From contig NZ_SRRT01000005.1 in NCBI RefSeq assembly GCF_004784475.1, forward strand, positions 248,001 through 312,000: a stretch of 64,000 nucleotides of DNA, in the 5' to 3' direction. Numbering within the stretch: the stretch's first letter is position 1; every line of letters begins with the position of its first letter. The translations under genes were made by a program, and so were the position numbers. This stretch comes from Streptomyces bauhiniae (GTDB lineage: Bacteria; Actinomycetota; Actinomycetes; Streptomycetales; Streptomycetaceae). This document shows, piece after piece, positions 43,636 to 52,514 of this stretch. Under the pieces are notes generated by a model, which ran no database searches, had not been told where the DNA came from, and was given only the letters and a program-made list of their open reading frames with translations.

Positions 43636-44846
43636 CGGATACCTCGCGGCTCGGTGGTGATGTTCAGGGTTTCCCGTACGTGCTTCAGCGCGTCCTCGCG
43701 TTCGGTCGGGGAGGGCGCGTCGACGAGGACATGGCCCATCCGCCGGGAGGACGACGTCAGCGGCAGGACGGTGTCGCCGGGCTTCTTGCGCAGCCGGACC
43801 CGGACGACCGACGGGTGGGCCAGGACCTCCTCGACGCCCGAGATCCCGGTGATCGTGCCGGGGGCCGCGGTCGGGAAGTGGGTGGCGGGCCAGGAGACCG
43901 GATCGGTGTGGATCAGCTTGTCCACGGGCATTCCGAGCGCCAGCCTGATCACGGCCTCGTACAAGTCGAAGCCGTAGGCGAGGCCGACCGCGTCGGGCAG
44001 GTAGTCGCCCGGGGTGCGCACGGCGATCTCCATCAGCGCCGGACCGCTCCGGCCTACCTTGAACTCCAAGTGCACCAGGCCGGTCCGCATGCCGATGGCG
44101 TTCAGCACGCCGTGGGTCAACGCACGGACCTGGGAGGCCAGTTCGTCGTCCTCGAAGCGATGGGCGCAGCGGTGGGTGAGCTCGACGAAGTACGGCGGCG
44201 GGGTGGTGTCCTTGGCGGTGACGTTCTCGAAGAGCACCTCGCTGTCGCGGACCAGCGCCTCCACACTGAACTCCGGTCCCTGGACGGCCTCTTCGACCAG
44301 GACCTTGCCCTCGCCCGAGCGGCGGGCGACGATCTCGGCGGCCTCCTCGGCAGTGCGGACCAGCTCGACGCCCTCGCTGCCGGCCCGGGTGAGGGGCTTG
44401 ACCACCACGGGCAGCCGTTCCAGCATCCAGGACCGGGCCTCGGCCACGTCCGGCACGAGCAGGTGCTCGGGCTGCCGGACTCCGTGGGCGGCGAAGACGG
44501 CGCGCTGCAACGCCTTGTTGCGGGAGACCACCGCAGCGTGCAACGACGGTCCCTGCAGGCCCAGACGCTCCTGTGCCAGCGCGCCGGCCAGTACGTGCGG
44601 TTCGGCGAAGGAGACCACCCCGTCGGGCGCGCGGTCGGCGACGGCCCGGGCGACGGCCGCCGTCCAGTCCTCCTCCTCGTGACCGTCGACCCGGTGGAAG
44701 CGCTCGGCGAGGTCGACCGGCCGGTTCTCCCAGCCGGCCGCGGCCTCCACGGCGCGCACCCGCAGGCCGAGCCGGGCCGCCGCCTCCAGGTAGGGGCGGC
44801 CCATCGTGCCGACGCCGACCACCAACAGGTCCTTGGGGGCGCTCAC
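43632..44846 (-). CDS. ATP-grasp ligase 2
   Basis: 404 residues, GTG overlapping the upstream MFS stop. N-terminal Rossmann-like part LLVVGVGTMGRPYLEAAARLG; core PVVVKPLTRAGSEGVELV, VLVEEAVQGPEFSVEALV; C-lobe LVHLEFKVGRSGPALMEIAVRTPGDY, with E/E/R-T metal residues (the N of many relatives is T here). Carboxylate-amine ligase of the BacD/DdaF type. Probably joins one of the unusual amino acids of this cluster. Confidence 0.85.
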   Translation of the reverse strand: MSAPKDLLVVGVGTMGRPYLEAAARLGLRVRAVEAAAGWENRPVDLAERFHRVDGHEEEDWTAAVARAVADRAPDGVVSFAEPHVLAGALAQERLGLQGPSLHAAVVSRNKALQRAVFAAHGVRQPEHLLVPDVAEARSWMLERLPVVVKPLTRAGSEGVELVRTAEEAAEIVARRSGEGKVLVEEAVQGPEFSVEALVRDSEVLFENVTAKDTTPPPYFVELTHRCAHRFEDDELASQVRALTHGVLNAIGMRTGLVHLEFKVGRSGPALMEIAVRTPGDYLPDAVGLAYGFDLYEAVIRLALGMPVDKLIHTDPVSWPATHFPTAAPGTITGISGVEEVLAHPSVVRVRLRKKPGDTVLPLTSSSRRMGHVLVDAPSPTEREDALKHVRETLNITTEPRGIR

Positions 44847-46084
44847 GACGCCATCTCCTTCTCGACGGATGCCGGCGCGACGCCGCACAGCATGCGGGTG
44901 ACGGGCGTGACCAGCAGCCCGGCGACGCCGAAGACCGCCCCGAGAGCGATCCAGCCGGCCGGGCCGGCTGCGAGGACCCCGCCGGTGATCAGCGCCGGGC
45001 CGACGATCCGCCGGCCGGTGTTGCCGAGGCTGAACACCGACAGATAGACGCCCTTGCGGTCCTCGGGGGCGAAGTCGTAGCTCAGCTCCCAGCTGCCGAC
45101 GGCCTGCCACATCTCACCGAAGGTCAGCAGCACGCAGGCCGCCAGCAGGACCGCCCCGGCGACCGCCGCCGAGGACGGGGCTCCGGCCACGGCGAGCGCC
45201 AGGCAGCAGGCGGTCAGCGCCAGCCCGCCCAGGCGCAGGGCGCGTTCGGCCCCGCCCTCGCGGTCCACCAGCCGGGAGATCGACACCTGGAGCACGATCG
45301 ACATGAGGGTGTTGATCAGGATCAGCACCGGCAGGAACCCGACCGGCACCTCGGTGGCCTGGAGCGCCCACAGCGACAGGCCGACCAACAAGATGGTGGT
45401 GTGCAGGTTGAGCACGCCGTTGAGCGCGGTCAGCAGCAGGTACCGCCAGTCCCGGAAGTCGCGCAGCGCGGCGAGCGGGTTGACCTTCTTCTGGACGGTG
45501 GCCGCGGTGACGGTGCGGACCCGGGATAGCATCGCGGCGGACAGCACGAACGCCGCGGCGGTGCCGAGCACGATGCCGCGGTAGGTCCAGACCCGGTCGG
45601 CGGCCAGCAACGGCGCGGCCAGCAGGGCGCCCAGCGAGAAGCCCACGGTGCGGACGATCGCCATGGTGCGGGTGCGGTCGGTCCCCTCGGTGGTGGCCGA
45701 GGCGACGGCCTGGGTCATCGGCTGGGTGGCGGCCTCCGCCGCCGCCAGGCAGCAGGACACCACGGTGAAGCTCACCATGCCCTCGGCGAAGGCCAGGGCG
45801 ACGAACCCGCCGGCCCGCCACAACTGGAGCACCACCAGGGTGGGCCTGGCGCCGAACCGGTCGGCGAGCGCGCCGATGGGCACGGTGGTGAGGAAGCCGA
45901 CGACGCCGGACACCGCGAGCCCCAGGCCGACCTGGGCGGCCGTCAGTCCGACGGAGCGGACGAAGAACACCGCCGAGCCGGCCAGGTACAGGCCGGTGCC
46001 AATGGCGTTGATCAGCGAGGTGACGGCGAAGGAGCGCCCGGCCGCGGTGGCCGGTATGTACTCCCTCGGGGAGGGCAGTTTCAT
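44843..46084 (-). CDS. MFS transporter 2
   Basis: 413 residues, about 12 TM helices, with the MFS loop motif GALADRFGARPTLVVLQ. N-terminus KLPSPREYIPATAAGRSFAVTSLINAIGTG. Not a close paralogue of MFS 1. ATG overlaps the stop of the small ATP-grasp relic (ATGA). Likely an exporter; two exporters may reflect a toxic intermediate. Confidence 0.87.
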   Translation of the reverse strand: MKLPSPREYIPATAAGRSFAVTSLINAIGTGLYLAGSAVFFVRSVGLTAAQVGLGLAVSGVVGFLTTVPIGALADRFGARPTLVVLQLWRAGGFVALAFAEGMVSFTVVSCCLAAAEAATQPMTQAVASATTEGTDRTRTMAIVRTVGFSLGALLAAPLLAADRVWTYRGIVLGTAAAFVLSAAMLSRVRTVTAATVQKKVNPLAALRDFRDWRYLLLTALNGVLNLHTTILLVGLSLWALQATEVPVGFLPVLILINTLMSIVLQVSISRLVDREGGAERALRLGGLALTACCLALAVAGAPSSAAVAGAVLLAACVLLTFGEMWQAVGSWELSYDFAPEDRKGVYLSVFSLGNTGRRIVGPALITGGVLAAGPAGWIALGAVFGVAGLLVTPVTRMLCGVAPASVEKEMAS

Positions 46085-46497
46085 CGCGCACCGCCCCCGG
46101 TGCGCACGTCGATCAGGGACAGGGCGTATTCCGCCCGGCGGCCCGCCTCGACGGCGTCCGCGCCGGTGGTGACGACGAGTCCGGCCCGCTCCCAGGAGCT
46201 GGTGACGGAGTGGACGGTGGCGCCGGGAGCGACCGAGAGGACCCCGGGCAGGTAGGAGTTGTCGCGGCTGACGTCGCCGTCGACGAAGGCGGCCTCGTCG
46301 ATCACGTACGCGGGGTGGTCGGGGTCCTTGGCGGCGGCGAGGGCGTCCTCGCGCCGGTAGGAGGGGGTGATCAGCAGGATCTTCAGGCCGCGGCGGGCCA
46401 GTTCCGCCAGGTAGAGCGGCGCCCGGCAGACCACGAGGAACGACCCGGTGAGTATGAAGGCGTCCGGCCGCGGCCCGGGTGCCGTCTGTGTGTCCAT
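46081..46497 (-). pseudogene. ATP-grasp relic: N- and C-terminal ends joined in frame
   Basis: 138 residues. Residues 1-78 (DAFILTGSFLVVCRAPLYLA, ILLITPSYRRED) match a pre-ATP-grasp domain. From about 84 (PGVLSVAPGATVHSVTSSWE, GLVVTTGADAVEAGRRAEYA) the sequence matches the C-terminal lid seen at the ends of the other ligases here. The whole ATP-binding core of about 250 residues is absent. The frame is kept and the overlap with MFS 2 preserved, so it may still be translated to couple ribosomes. Its ATG lacks a good ribosome site. Confidence 0.55.
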
Positions 46498-46542
46498 CAG
46501 TCTGTGTGTCCGTCCGTTCGCACAGGGGTTCCGCGAGCCGGG

Positions 46543-47166
46543 CTAGCTGTAGTCGAGGCCGCCGGTGCGGGTGCGCTTCAGCTCGAACAGGTCGGGGTGG
46601 TTGGCGAGCACCCGGAAGCTGTCGAAGAGTTCGGCGGCCCTCTCCCCGCGCGGGATGGCGCGGAGCACCGGCCCGAACCAGGCCGTGCCGTCCACGTGGA
46701 TCGTCGGCGTGCCGACGTACCCGCCGGCCTCGGGGTCATGGCCGGCGTCGTGGCTGGTCCGCACGGCCTCGTCGTACGCCGGGTCGTGGGCCGCGGCGGC
46801 CAGTTCGGCGGGCAGGCCCAGCTCGGCGAGGGATTCGGCGACGACTTCGTCGAAGTCCATCATCTTCTTCTCGTGGATGCGGATCCCGTATGCGGTGTAC
46901 AGGTCCCGCAGCACCTCGGGGCCGTGCCGGTCGGCCGCCGCCGCGGCCACCCGGACCGGGCCGATGGACTTGTCGACCAGCGTGCGGTACCAGTCCGGGA
47001 GTTCGTTGCCCTCGTTGTGGAAGTAGAGGCTCATCACGTGGAAGCGCAGTTCGATCTCGCGCAGCGCCTCCACCTCCAGCATCCAGCGGGAGGTGATCCA
47101 CGCGAAGGGGCACGCGGGGTCGAAGTAGAAGTCGACCTTCGCGGTCTGGGTGGTGCTGTCGCTCAC
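46543..47166 (-). CDS. DsbA-fold protein, Rv2466c-type mycothiol-dependent nitroreductase homologue
   Basis: 207 residues, GTG overlapping the ligase stop. Closely follows Rv2466c by pattern: VDFYFDPACPFAWITSRWML, LRFHVMSLYFHNEGNELPDW, GTPTIHVDGTAWFGPVL, FELKRTRTGG. The active site is CPFA (C19, A22) where Rv2466c has CPWC, so the resolving cysteine is lost. Rv2466c reduces nitro compounds using mycothiol. A single-Cys version could act through mixed disulfides with mycothiol, or bind a nitro, nitroso or diazo intermediate. Placed beside the diazotase-like gene, so it probably works on the nitrogen chemistry. Confidence 0.82.
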   Translation of the reverse strand: MSDSTTQTAKVDFYFDPACPFAWITSRWMLEVEALREIELRFHVMSLYFHNEGNELPDWYRTLVDKSIGPVRVAAAAADRHGPEVLRDLYTAYGIRIHEKKMMDFDEVVAESLAELGLPAELAAAAHDPAYDEAVRTSHDAGHDPEAGGYVGTPTIHVDGTAWFGPVLRAIPRGERAAELFDSFRVLANHPDLFELKRTRTGGLDYS

Positions 47167-48836
47167 GCGGTGTCTCCGGTGATGACGGCGGCGAAGGACT
47201 TGCCCTCCGCCGACTGACGGTACTCGGACAATGCAGCGTACTTCTGCCGGAGTTGACGCTTCAGCACCTTTCCGGTGACCCCGACCGGGAAGTCCTCCTC
47301 CGAGGCGGCGATCTCCAGGAAACCGAGCTCCGGGTGACCGGCGGCGCGCAGCGCCTCGTTGGCGAGGAGCAGCAGCTTCGCCGCGTCCGCGGACTCGGAG
47401 GTGACCACCGCGACCGGCACGACGGCGTCGCCGTCCCGGCCGGCCACCACCGCGACGTCCTCGACGTCGGGCACCTGGAGCAGCACGACCTCCTCCATGA
47501 AGACCGAGTAACCGGTCCCGCCGGGGGTGTGGATGGCGTCGGCCGCCCGGTCCACGAGGTAGAAGTCGCCGTTCTCGTCCCGGTACGCCATGTCGCCGGG
47601 CATCCAGTAGCCGGACAGCTTGAAGGAGTACGTGGTGGCCGAGTCGCCCCAGTAGCCGGGCGTCACCGCCGGGCCCCGGGCCGCCAGATAGCCGACCTCG
47701 CCGGTGTCGGCGATCGAGCCGTCGGGGCGCAGGATCGCCACGTCGGCGACGCCGACCGGCTTGCCGGCGCAGCGATCCTTCGGCTTGTTGTCCACGGTGT
47801 GGACCTGGAGGAGACAGCCCCAGCCCAGCTCGGTGGTGCCCAGGCGGTCGAAGAACGCCGACGGGGGAAGGGCGGCGCTGCGGTTCGACAGCACCTTGTC
47901 GATGTGCGCGCGGTGGACCGCGTCGCCGATCGACACCCACACCTGCACGGAGTCGAGCTGGCCCGGCTTCAGATCGGCGGAGGCCAGCTCGGCGTAGCCG
48001 TGCGCGAAGGACATCACCGAGGTCGGCCGGTACTTCTCCACGGCGGCGGCCAGTTCGTCGCCCTTGCGGTCGCTGAGCGCCACGATCGGCGTACCGCCGA
48101 GCACCGCGTACGTGGTGTAGGCGACGCATCCCAGGTGGGACTGGGGCAGCGCGGTCATCATCAGCGCGCCGGGCGTCTCGGTGTGGTCCACCAGACGGAA
48201 CTTGGGACCGGCCACGATGGTGCTGTGGGTGTGGATGGTCGGCTTGGGGCGACCGGTGGTGCCGGAGGAGTGCAGGATGACGACCGGGTCGTCCGCGTGG
48301 TGCTTCCAGTAGTCGGCGTAGGCGAGCCGCTCGGCCGGCGGCGCGGGCACCTCTTCGGCCGTGCGGGTCCAGGCGATGCTGGGCAGGCGCGCGGTGTCGA
48401 TCAGGGCGAGCCGCTCCCGGTCCGCGTACAGACCGACGGGGGCGGTCTGCTCCAGCAGCGACTGGGCGATCGGGCCGGTGGCGTTGCTGTTGATCAGCAC
48501 GGCGACCGCGCCGATCTGCGCGATGGCGTAGTAGTGCACCGAGTACGCGAAGGAGTCCTCGAACCAGACTGCGACCCGGTCGCCCCGGGACACGCCCTGG
48601 GCCAGGTAGTACGCCGACCAGCTCTGCGCGAGCGCGTCGATGTCGTTCAGGCTGAGATCGTGGGTCTCCTCGCCCGAGGTGGTGGTGATCGCCCGGTAGG
48701 AGTGGACGAACGGCAGCTCGGGGTGGGGGTTGGCGGCGACGGCCGACCGCAGGAGGTTGCCACCGCCCACCGTGATGTCGGCGGCCAGCTCCTCACGCTG
48801 CGTCGGGTCGAGGACGGTCGCGGCGAACGTTGCCAT
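47163..48836 (-). CDS. AMP-forming ligase, candidate ATP-dependent diazotase
   Basis: 557 residues, ANL superfamily. ATP loop VILHSSGTTGRPKPTIHTH, A5-like DRLGTTELGWG, hinge GDMAYRDENGDFYLVDRAAD, and K in VGVTGKVLKRQL. The hinge region HTPGGTGYSVFMEE departs from normal acyl-CoA ligases (KVSGYxVxPxEVE). CreM, CmaA6 and AvaA6 are acyl-CoA-ligase homologues that diazotise arylamines with nitrous acid. With PapABC and a CreE/CreD pair in the same cluster, a diazotase role is the best fit. A plain aryl-acid CoA ligase is the alternative. Ribosome site AAGGAAG. Confidence 0.75.
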   Translation of the reverse strand: MATFAATVLDPTQREELAADITVGGGNLLRSAVAANPHPELPFVHSYRAITTTSGEETHDLSLNDIDALAQSWSAYYLAQGVSRGDRVAVWFEDSFAYSVHYYAIAQIGAVAVLINSNATGPIAQSLLEQTAPVGLYADRERLALIDTARLPSIAWTRTAEEVPAPPAERLAYADYWKHHADDPVVILHSSGTTGRPKPTIHTHSTIVAGPKFRLVDHTETPGALMMTALPQSHLGCVAYTTYAVLGGTPIVALSDRKGDELAAAVEKYRPTSVMSFAHGYAELASADLKPGQLDSVQVWVSIGDAVHRAHIDKVLSNRSAALPPSAFFDRLGTTELGWGCLLQVHTVDNKPKDRCAGKPVGVADVAILRPDGSIADTGEVGYLAARGPAVTPGYWGDSATTYSFKLSGYWMPGDMAYRDENGDFYLVDRAADAIHTPGGTGYSVFMEEVVLLQVPDVEDVAVVAGRDGDAVVPVAVVTSESADAAKLLLLANEALRAAGHPELGFLEIAASEEDFPVGVTGKVLKRQLRQKYAALSEYRQSAEGKSFAAVITGDTA

Positions 48837-48853
48837 GGGCTGCGTCTTCCTTG

Positions 48854-49729
48854 TCAGAGTGAGGTGAACATCCGCGCGCACAGGCCGCGGTAGTGCGGGG
48901 CGTGCTCGCCCATGTCGTCCCGGAGCCGGCCGAGGACGGTGGCGAACTCCGCCTCGGAGCCGTGCTCCACCAGGTCGACGAAGGCGCGCACGCCCTCGGC
49001 GAGTTCCTTGCGCACCGCTGGCGCCTCCGGGTTGGCGGCCTGGACGTCCCGGTAGACGGCGGGGGCGCCGGAGCTGATCCGGGCCAGCAGCGCGAGCCGT
49101 GCCTGGTGCGGAGGCGGGGCGATCTCGCGGATCCTCGCCAGGTCGGGGCCGAGCCGGGTCAGGGCGAGGCCGAAGCCGAGGACGGCCGCGTGGGTGAGTG
49201 CCTGGGAGACGCCGGCCAGCCGGTCGTGCTCGGCCGCGTCCATCGGCACCACTCGGGCGCCCCAGGTGCCGACCAGGTCCAGCAGACCCGCCACCTGGGG
49301 CCCGTCGTTGACCACGACGGCGGCCACCGGCCGGCCCTCGAAGCCGAGGTCCGGAGCGAACATCGGGTTCAGGCCGACCGCCTGTACGTCCGGGGCGTGG
49401 GCCCGGACGGCCGCGGTGACGGGCTGCTTGACGGACAGGGTGTCCACCAGCAGCGCGTCCGGTCGCAGCACGGCGGCCAGGCCGGGGACGGCCGCCAGCG
49501 CGACGGCGTCCGGCACCGCGAGCACCACCAGGTCGGCGTGACCGAGGTCGGCCTCCAGCCGGGCGCCGAGGGAGGTGATGTCTCCGCGCACGTAGTGGGT
49601 GCCCGCGGGCTCGGCGCCCGGTGCGACGGTGTCGGCCACCGCCACCCGGGCACCGCCGGCCAGCAGCCGTTCGGCGAACAGCCGGCCCACCGCGCCGGCG
49701 CCGCCGACCACGACACAGCGCCGGATCAC
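48854..49729 (-). CDS. papC: PapC-like 4-amino-4-deoxyprephenate dehydrogenase
   Basis: 291 residues, GTG overlapping the papA stop (GTGA). Rossmann motif VVVGGAGAVGRLFAERL, then LVVLAVPDAVAL, LVDTLSVKQPV and VGLNPMFAPDLGFEGRPVA, as in prephenate dehydrogenases; the His of HxxR-type segments is replaced by NPMFAP as in PapC/CmlC-like enzymes. It oxidatively decarboxylates 4-amino-4-deoxyprephenate to p-aminophenylpyruvate with NAD+. Being downstream of papB and papA supports this over a tyrosine-pathway role. Confidence 0.85.
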   Translation of the reverse strand: MIRRCVVVGGAGAVGRLFAERLLAGGARVAVADTVAPGAEPAGTHYVRGDITSLGARLEADLGHADLVVLAVPDAVALAAVPGLAAVLRPDALLVDTLSVKQPVTAAVRAHAPDVQAVGLNPMFAPDLGFEGRPVAAVVVNDGPQVAGLLDLVGTWGARVVPMDAAEHDRLAGVSQALTHAAVLGFGLALTRLGPDLARIREIAPPPHQARLALLARISSGAPAVYRDVQAANPEAPAVRKELAEGVRAFVDLVEHGSEAEFATVLGRLRDDMGEHAPHYRGLCARMFTSL

Positions 49730-51801
49730 GGCCGGCTCCCCGCGGGTTCCAGCGCGGTGGCAAGGACGGCGGAGACCACGGCACGCGACTTGACGGCCGT
49801 CTCCGTGTACTCCTCCTCCGGGTCCGACAGGGCGATGATCGCCCCGCCGACTCCGAAGCTGAGCCGGTCCTCGGTCGCCACCAGGGTGCGGATGACGATG
49901 TTCAGATCGGCCGCGCCGCTGAGCGAGAGCCAGCCGATCGAGCCGGAGTAGACGCCGCGGGCGCCTTCCTCCAGCCGGTCGATGATCTCCATCGTGCGCA
50001 GCTTGGGGGCACCCGTCATCGATCCGCCCGGGAACGCCGCCCGTACGCAGGACACCGCCGACTCGCCGGCCCGCAGCGTGCCACGGACGGTGGAGACCAA
50101 CTGATGCACCGGCGCGTAGGTCTCGACGTGGAACAGGGCGGGCACGTGCACCGAGCCGACCTCGCAGACCACGTTCAGGTCGTTGCGGATCAGATCGACG
50201 ATCATCAGGTTCTCGGCGCGGTCCTTCTCCTGGGAGAGCAGGTCCTCGCGCAGCGCCGCGTCCTCCGCCGGGGTGGCTCCGCGGGGGCGGGTGCCCTTGA
50301 TCGGCTTGGACTCGGCGACCCGGTCGGCACCGATGGTGAGGAACCGTTCCGGCGAGGCGCTGAGCACCGCCACCCCGGGGAAGTCGAGCAGCGCGCCGTA
50401 CGGCACGGGCGAGATCTTCCGCAGGTGGGAGTAGGTGCGTAACGGGTCGATCCTGGCTTTGAGTTCGACCGCGTTGGTCAGACACACCTCGTAGGTCTCG
50501 CCATTGCGGATCTCCTCCAGGCTCTCGGCGATCCGGTCCAGGTAGGCCCGCTTGTCGTGGCGCGGTCGGACGACCGGCCCGGCCTCCGGGTCGGTCATGC
50601 CGACACCGCGGAAGCCGGCCGCCTCGCCGCGCGGTGCGCCGTCGGCCCGGGGCAGCGCCAGGACGGCGGCCTCGGTCCGGTCGAGCCAGGCGACGGCCGC
50701 GGCGTGGTCCTCGCCCTCGGACAGGGCCAGCAGATAGGCGGCGCCCTCGGCGTGGTCGAGCGCGAGCATCCGGTCGGCGAACAGCACGGCGGCGTCCGGG
50801 GTCTCCGCCTTGTGCGCCGCCCGGGCGCCCGCCTCGGCCTTCAGCTCGTAGCCGAGATAGCCGACGTAGCCGAGGTTGAAGTCGAACGGCAGGCCGTCCG
50901 GCCGGGGGACGGAGCGGGCGCGCAGTTGCTCGTCGATATAGTCGAAGAAGCCCTGCTGGACGAGTTCGTCACCGTCGTCGGAGCGGCCGGGCCGGGTGAT
51001 CCGGACGACGCCGTCCTCCACCCGGTAGGTCACGTACTCGGCGAACGGGCCGGAGCCGTCACCGAGGAAACTGAACCGGGACAGCCCGTCGATGACGCTG
51101 CTGCTGTCCAGCCAGAACGCGGTGTCGTGGTCGGCGAACAGCTCCCGGTACGCGGCCTCGGCCCGGGGTTCGGCGTCCACCCGGCGCACATGCACCGTGT
51201 AGCGCGGCTCGCCGCGCCGCGCGGCGTGGTGGGCCAGCGCCAGGTCGCGGAAGTTGGCGAGCAGTTCGCGGCCGTACTGGCTGCTGATGGATTCCGGGTG
51301 GAACTGGACGCCCCAGATGGGCCGGGTGCGGTGCCGCACCCCCATCACCACGCCGTCCTCGGTCCAGGCGACGGCTTCCAGTTCGTCGGGGAGCCGGCCG
51401 GCCGCGAGCGAGTGGTAGCGGACCACGTCGTACGGGCTGGGCAGGCCGGCGAAGATGTCGGTGCCGCTGTGGCGCACCGGGCACACACGGCCGTGCATCG
51501 GCTCCGGCGCGTGGACGACCTCGCCGCCGAAGAGGTAACAGATGCCCTGGTGGCCCAGGCAGACGCCGAGCACCGGCAGGCCGCTCTCCAGGATCGCGCG
51601 CCGGCTGATGCCGAAGTCCCGCTCGCGGTCGGGGCGGCCCGGCCCGGGGGAGATCACGATCGCGTCGAAGTCCTCGAAGCGCAGTGTAGAGAAGTCCGTG
51701 CCGTTCTTCACGACCACCGGCGGACGGCCGTTGGTCTCGCCGAGCAGTTGGTACAGGTTGTACGTGAAGGAGTCGTAGTTGTCGATCAGCAGGGTTCTCA
51801 C
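49726..51801 (-). CDS. papA: PapA-like 4-amino-4-deoxychorismate synthase (fused PabA-PabB)
   Basis: 691 residues. N-terminal glutamine amidotransferase (1-190): C81 in GVCLGHQG and H in GVQFHPES. C-terminal chorismate-binding domain (about 215-685): PIKGTRPRG, with the lysine typical of aminodeoxychorismate synthase rather than anthranilate synthase, plus DLIRNDL and AFPGGSMTGAPKLRTMEIID. It converts chorismate and glutamine to ADC. No ADC lyase is present, so ADC goes on to p-aminophenylalanine rather than p-aminobenzoate. Overlaps papB by 4 nt. Confidence 0.92.
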   Translation of the reverse strand: MRTLLIDNYDSFTYNLYQLLGETNGRPPVVVKNGTDFSTLRFEDFDAIVISPGPGRPDRERDFGISRRAILESGLPVLGVCLGHQGICYLFGGEVVHAPEPMHGRVCPVRHSGTDIFAGLPSPYDVVRYHSLAAGRLPDELEAVAWTEDGVVMGVRHRTRPIWGVQFHPESISSQYGRELLANFRDLALAHHAARRGEPRYTVHVRRVDAEPRAEAAYRELFADHDTAFWLDSSSVIDGLSRFSFLGDGSGPFAEYVTYRVEDGVVRITRPGRSDDGDELVQQGFFDYIDEQLRARSVPRPDGLPFDFNLGYVGYLGYELKAEAGARAAHKAETPDAAVLFADRMLALDHAEGAAYLLALSEGEDHAAAVAWLDRTEAAVLALPRADGAPRGEAAGFRGVGMTDPEAGPVVRPRHDKRAYLDRIAESLEEIRNGETYEVCLTNAVELKARIDPLRTYSHLRKISPVPYGALLDFPGVAVLSASPERFLTIGADRVAESKPIKGTRPRGATPAEDAALREDLLSQEKDRAENLMIVDLIRNDLNVVCEVGSVHVPALFHVETYAPVHQLVSTVRGTLRAGESAVSCVRAAFPGGSMTGAPKLRTMEIIDRLEEGARGVYSGSIGWLSLSGAADLNIVIRTLVATEDRLSFGVGGAIIALSDPEEEYTETAVKSRAVVSAVLATALEPAGSRP

Positions 51802-52097
51802 GGTGCGGCTCCTATGACCACGTCCTCCACCCGGCAGGTCTCCTCGATGATCAGGTCGTAGAGTCGGCGCAGGAAGTCCTGGCTGATCCCGTGCTCGTCG
51901 CCGAACCGGGCGGCGCGCTCCTGGACGATCCTGATCCGGTGCGGCTGCATCATTCCGACGTCGTTCTCGCGCTTGTAGTGCGCGATTTCCACACAGGTGT
52001 CGATACGGGCCCGGAGTTCCTCGAGGAAACGCATGTCGATGCTGTCGAGCTTCGCCCGAAGAATTTCGAGTCCATCATCGGACGGACTATCCAGCAC
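51798..52097 (-). CDS. papB: PapB-like 4-amino-4-deoxychorismate mutase
   Basis: 99 residues, AroQ-type all-helical chorismate mutase: LRAKLDSIDMRFLEELRARI, EIAHYKRE, and MMQPHRI, which is characteristic of PapB/CmlD relatives. It rearranges ADC to 4-amino-4-deoxyprephenate. GTG start preceded by gggggaga. First gene of the leftward run of 13 genes ending at 36845, nearly all overlapping by 4 nt, so it should be one transcript. Confidence 0.9.
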   Translation of the reverse strand: MLDSPSDDGLEILRAKLDSIDMRFLEELRARIDTCVEIAHYKRENDVGMMQPHRIRIVQERAARFGDEHGISQDFLRRLYDLIIEETCRVEDVVIGAAP

Positions 52098-52439
52098 GGT
52101 TCTCCCCCTTTGTCAGGCACCTCTTCTCGAAAGCGCCGGAAAAGCCTCCGACAGCGCCCCGATGACAGTCCCGACTCTGCCGCCCACCCCTCGCCGATGC
52201 CATGTTCGCGATGGTTCGGATCGACGCAGTGCGCGAAATTCCGGGGTTCATGGCGGGCTTTAGTGGGACAAAACTCCTCCTCCACGGGTGGCCCGAGAGG
52301 CGTCACGGGGGCCATCGGGGCACAGAACCGGCCAGGAGGCGCCACCGCGGGCGGGCGCACACCGCAGCTTCTCGCCCCATTTGTAAAAATGCGTCCCGTA
52401 ATGCCCGGGCGGGCAATCGGACACCTGGCACCCGGTCGC

Positions 52440-52504
52440 TTGCCAAAAAGAACCGGATGAACTCATAGTTTCGATTTGTTCGACGCATGTGAATTCATTC
52501 GAAC
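52440..52504 (+). promoter_or_regulatory. Putative promoter and inverted repeat before the synthetase gene
   Basis: TTGCCA (52440-52445), 18-base spacer, CATAGT (52464-52469), then an inverted repeat gttcga-N15-tcgaac (52478-52504) in the 5' leader, ending 10 bases before the GTG at 52515. The CreE-like gene has a similar TTGTCC-N18-CATAGT. The rest of 52098-52439 is non-coding and must contain the papB promoter, which I could not pin down. Confidence 0.45.
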
Positions 52505-52514
52505 GGGGGACGTC

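Noticed and set aside
49726..51801. Anthranilate or salicylate/isochorismate synthase
   Set aside because: The fused amidotransferase and PIKGT motif, with a PapB-type mutase and PapC-type dehydrogenase adjacent, indicate aminodeoxychorismate synthase.
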